Source of the DNA: Gammaproteobacteria bacterium
GTDB taxonomy: Bacteria > Pseudomonadota > Gammaproteobacteria > Pseudomonadales > Halieaceae
DNA: 64,000 bases
NCBI GenBank assembly: GCA_030427485.1
Contig: JAUICG010000002.1
Span: 124,001-188,000, forward strand
Direction: 5' to 3'
A program made the translations under genes and the position numbers. The notes beneath the pieces are model-generated. The model was given only the letters and a program-made list of their open reading frames with translations, was not told the origin of the DNA and searched no databases. Shown here piece after piece: positions 61,015 to 64,000 of this stretch; the first letter of the stretch is position 1, and every line of letters starts with the position of its first letter.

Positions 61015-62406
61015 ATGCGCCGAAGCCGGTTTTCAATCCCGTATCTGCCGTCTGCGGCAGTGCGTTCCACAGCAGGCGCGGGGGCCGCTTTTGTCACCTG
61101 CCTGGCATTGCTGGTACTGACCGCCTGCTCCAGCAGTGACAACAGTTCGAGCCGTTACGCTGGACCGCAGAACCATGCGGTTGGAGTAAGCGCGATGACG
61201 TTTGTCGACATTTCTCGCGCAACCGCCGCGCACGGCGAGGTCGCCGAGGCGCCCGCTCGCACTCTGGAAACCACGCTCGTCTACCCGGCAGCGGGTGGCG
61301 CCGGAGGCGTTGCAAGCTCAAATGCGCCGGTGGATCAGACTGGCGCCCCCTATCCCCTGATCGTGCTCTCACACGGCCTCGGCGGCTCAGTCTCCCACCT
61401 GCTGCCGCTGGCTGAGGTGTGGGCGGCCAGGGGATATGTCGTCGCATTGCCACGTTTTCCACTGACCAACAGTTCGACACCGGGCGGACCGGTCGCGCAG
61501 GATGTCCAGAATCAACCGGCGGACGTCAGCTTTGTGATCGACGAGCTGCTGGCGCGGTCCAACCTGGCCGGATCGCGACTGCACAACACCGTCAATGGCG
61601 GCAAGATCGCCGCCGGCGGACACTCGAACGGCGGTATCACGACCTACGGGCTGGCCGCCAATTCCTGCTGCCGCGATCCACGCATCGACGCCGCGCTGGT
61701 GCTGTCAGGCGTAACCTCCCCCTTTGCCGGGGGCGACTACAGGCTATCGGAGGCGCCGCCGATTCTCATCGTGCATGGAGTCTACGACGATTTGATCCAG
61801 TACAACGCGGCGGTGCGCACCTACAATGAACTCCCGCCGCTCAAGGGCCTGCTGACCCTGGAGGAGTCCGATCACGGCTCGTATTTCAGCCCTGCCGACC
61901 CCGCATTCGATACGGTCGCGATGGTCACGAGCGACTACTTCGATGCGATGCTGCGCGATGACACCACCGCATTGCAGCGGCTGTCCGCGGGCCAGTCCAC
62001 CGGCTTGGCCACCCTGCACTGGGCTGTGGACGAAGCCTCGAACGTGCGCGTCGAACCGCTCCCGGAACCAGAGACCAACCGGCAGGCTTCGCTCAGCGCC
62101 ACCGAGCAACTGACAGACGGGCAGGTGGTGACCGTCTACTGGAGCGGCTTTCTGCCTGGCAAGGTGGTAAACATCATGCAGTGTACGGGCGATATCACCG
62201 GCGGAGCCGCTGCCTGCAATATCTCAGGCGGCACACTCTTCATCGAGAACCCGACGGGAGTGGGGAGTCACGAGCAGGTGATTCGCACCGGCCCGATCGG
62301 CAACGGTGTATGCGACAGCGACAATCCCTGCACGGTCATCGTCAACGATGCCGGACTCACTGACGAGGCGGCGATCGTTCGCATTCCGATCACGCTCGCT
62401 GACTGA
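61015..62406 (+). CDS. Lipoprotein alpha/beta hydrolase with C-terminal neocarzinostatin-like domain
   Basis: 463 residues. Signal peptide and lipobox VLTACSSSD. The hydrolase fold (about 55-340) has the oxyanion LIVLSHGLGGSVSHL, nucleophile AAGGHSNGGITTYGL, DLIQYNAA with the aspartate near and SDHGSYF for the histidine. Residues about 360-463 look like a neocarzinostatin-like beta domain (LTDGQVVTVYWSGFLPGKVV, GVCDSDNPCTVIV). Probably an exported esterase; the type II system could export it to the cell surface. ATG 61015 is preferred to the longer frame. Confidence 0.84.
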   Translation: MRRSRFSIPYLPSAAVRSTAGAGAAFVTCLALLVLTACSSSDNSSSRYAGPQNHAVGVSAMTFVDISRATAAHGEVAEAPARTLETTLVYPAAGGAGGVASSNAPVDQTGAPYPLIVLSHGLGGSVSHLLPLAEVWAARGYVVALPRFPLTNSSTPGGPVAQDVQNQPADVSFVIDELLARSNLAGSRLHNTVNGGKIAAGGHSNGGITTYGLAANSCCRDPRIDAALVLSGVTSPFAGGDYRLSEAPPILIVHGVYDDLIQYNAAVRTYNELPPLKGLLTLEESDHGSYFSPADPAFDTVAMVTSDYFDAMLRDDTTALQRLSAGQSTGLATLHWAVDEASNVRVEPLPEPETNRQASLSATEQLTDGQVVTVYWSGFLPGKVVNIMQCTGDITGGAAACNISGGTLFIENPTGVGSHEQVIRTGPIGNGVCDSDNPCTVIVNDAGLTDEAAIVRIPITLAD

Positions 62407-62598
62407 TGGCGTATCCGGCTTGCGGCATCGGCGTACTGTTCCCGCTGGTTCCCTGCGCGACTGGAGCAGCGCCGGCACCACCGCTGGCAGAGTCCTGACA
62501 CCGCACTTGAATTCGCCAGCAAAGCAATGAAGAATTGATCAGACCGCTGGTGGAATAAATGTCAGGGGCCAGGGCACCGTAGGAGGACAGCCATAACG

Positions 62599-63573
62599 GT
62601 GAAAATTCCAAAATTTGTTCTGGCAATCCTCTTCTCCACGCCTGCATGGTGTGGCGCGGCCGAGTCTGGCCCGATCGACTCACAGAGTACCGATGAACCG
62701 CCGATCAACTGGGTGGATGAAACCCACGCATACGCAACCGACAATGCGCAGGCGTTCACGGAATGGATCGACAATTTTTTCGGCGACCCCAACTACGACC
62801 TGGAAAAAGCTGAATCGCTGGTTCGCGTGATATGGAGAAACGAGTTCGACCAGAGCGACCGTTACAACACCAAGGTAAGACTGCGGGGAAAACTGCAGCT
62901 ACCCAAGATTTCGAAACGCCTCAACCTGTTCTTCGGCGGCGAAGACGGGGATGACCTCAGCAACGATGAAATCAAGAGTGAAGACAACGCGGGCCTGCTG
63001 TACACGGTAGACCAGCGACAACGCTCACGCGTCGACCTGACCATGGGCTTCAGTTCCAGGGGATTCAAACCCGGTGTCCGCTTTCGCAACCAGGGGCCGC
63101 TGTTTGAGAACAGCAGCTACCGATATACCCAGCAGGTCGAATACAAGAAAGGTAAAGGTTTCTTTTCCACGGGTGAAATCAATCTCGACACCGCACTGAC
63201 ACGGAAAAGCCTGCTCCGGTTCAGCAATGAGGCCGTCTACGGCGAGAACACGGAGGGCACCGAGTGGCAGAGTACCCTGATACTCTACCAGCGCCGCAGT
63301 ACACACAAGAAGGACCCACGGGTCATCAGTTATTTCGGCTCCGTCAATGGCGCCTCCGATCCCTCCTATGTCAAAAACTACCGCATGGGAGTGCAGTTTC
63401 GCAGACAGCTATATCGGCCCTACCTCTTTGTCGAACTGCAACCGTCATACAACTACCGCAAACGCAGCGCCGATGACCAGCGCCGCGGCGCGTGGCGCGT
63501 GGAACTGAACTTTGAAATCGCCCTGGAACGGGATCTGCGGCGCAGGCCATTGATGCCAAAGGCGGGTGACTGA
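62599..63573 (+). CDS. Predicted outer-membrane beta-barrel protein, unknown function
   Basis: 324 residues, GTG start after GGAGGA. A signal peptide to about residue 20 is followed by a polar segment, then alternating strands with polar/hydrophobic periodicity and many aromatic ends (RVDLTMGFSSRGFKPGVRFR, LFVELQPSYNYRKRS). The terminal strand WRVELNFEIAL fits a barrel. No family is recognised. Confidence 0.75.
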   Translation: MKIPKFVLAILFSTPAWCGAAESGPIDSQSTDEPPINWVDETHAYATDNAQAFTEWIDNFFGDPNYDLEKAESLVRVIWRNEFDQSDRYNTKVRLRGKLQLPKISKRLNLFFGGEDGDDLSNDEIKSEDNAGLLYTVDQRQRSRVDLTMGFSSRGFKPGVRFRNQGPLFENSSYRYTQQVEYKKGKGFFSTGEINLDTALTRKSLLRFSNEAVYGENTEGTEWQSTLILYQRRSTHKKDPRVISYFGSVNGASDPSYVKNYRMGVQFRRQLYRPYLFVELQPSYNYRKRSADDQRRGAWRVELNFEIALERDLRRRPLMPKAGD

Positions 63574-63685
63574 CTCTGGCCGGACTGAACTCCTGAACCG
63601 CCCCGGAATACCCGCAATCTGAACGGCACAGGCTCACGTTATCTGTAGTAGAGTAGCGGGGAAACGACAGCCGGAGTAAGCCAAA

Positions 63686-64000
63686 ATGCCGCAGACCAAA
63701 CTGACATTCTGCTCGCTGTGTGAATCCTTCTGTGGTCTTGAGGTGGAGGTGGACAACAACCGCATCACTGACATACGACCCGATCCTGACCACGTGGTTT
63801 CCAACGGTTATGTCTGTGTCAAAGGCACCAAATTCGACTCTATCCAGCACAGCCCGGACCGCGTTACCGAACCGCTGAAACGCGTCGGCGATCGCTGGCA
63901 GGCGATTTCCTGGGACCAGGCACTTGAGGAGATCAGCGACAGGATCAAGGCGATCATCGAACGCGACGGACCCCAGGCGTTTGGCAATTTCGTCGGCGCG
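63686..64000 (+). CDS. Molybdopterin-dependent oxidoreductase, N-terminal part (cut by window edge)
   Basis: The first 105 residues are visible. The N-terminal iron-sulfur domain has CSLCESFCGLEVEVDNNRIT, with another cysteine in GYVCVKG, binding one 4Fe-4S cluster as in the formate dehydrogenase/DMSO reductase group. The molybdopterin domain starts with WQAISWDQALEEISDRIKAI. Substrate cannot be judged from this part. Confidence 0.93.
   Translation, partial: MPQTKLTFCSLCESFCGLEVEVDNNRITDIRPDPDHVVSNGYVCVKGTKFDSIQHSPDRVTEPLKRVGDRWQAISWDQALEEISDRIKAIIERDGPQAFGNFVGA

Overview
The window looks like the chromosome of a GC-rich marine gammaproteobacterium, probably of the Halieaceae (OM60/NOR5 clade) or a close relative. 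This is an inference from gene content: a complete type II secretion operon in gamma order, an ECF/ChrR photooxidative-stress locus, cis/trans fatty-acid isomerase, PEP-CTERM and DUF2058 proteins, and a DUF222-HNH endonuclease. I cannot name the species.

Left accessory region (about 1-6.9 kb). It opens with an RND efflux pair, its permease cut by the window edge. An AT-richer island follows: a ParE-type toxin-antitoxin pair bounded by 12-bp inverted repeats, an orphan Rhs C-terminal tip with a broken candidate immunity gene, a DUF222-HNH nuclease gene with a LexA-type SOS box and three copies of one perfect 16-bp palindrome, and a YefM/YoeB pair.

Photooxidative-stress locus (6.9-14.5 kb). 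An ECF sigma factor and a ChrR-type zinc anti-sigma diverge from a five-gene operon: flavin oxidoreductase, DUF1365, cyclopropane synthase, photolyase and an SRPBCC-SDR fusion. Both sides carry a TGATCC/CGTAT promoter, so the sigma factor probably drives itself and a membrane-lipid and DNA-repair response.

Metabolic region (14.5-44.8 kb). SDR, sulfotransferase, pterin dehydratase, response regulator and alcohol dehydrogenase genes lead into a cluster controlled by a TetR regulator. The cluster contains three related sulfotransferases, two DUF1214 proteins, an F420-type monooxygenase, a phytanoyl-CoA-type dioxygenase, a class III CoA transferase, an APH-like kinase and a CrtI-like oxidoreductase. 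It suggests processing of hydrophobic alcohols, sterols or fatty acyls. A 120-bp palindromic element sits in the middle. Beyond it lie a serine hydrolase, cis/trans isomerase, shikimate kinase, two phosphatases, a cupin, a solute-binding protein, an NSS symporter, aminopeptidase P and rubredoxin.

Type II secretion and housekeeping (44.8-64 kb). gspC to gspN form one reverse-strand operon with a recognisable promoter and a leader hairpin; gspO is not here. Then come tRNA-Thr(CGT), a small membrane protein, carbonic anhydrase, a degenerate GGDEF protein, a kinase, YajQ, a secreted lipoprotein hydrolase that could be a secretion substrate, a predicted outer-membrane barrel, and the start of a molybdopterin oxidoreductase cut by the right edge.
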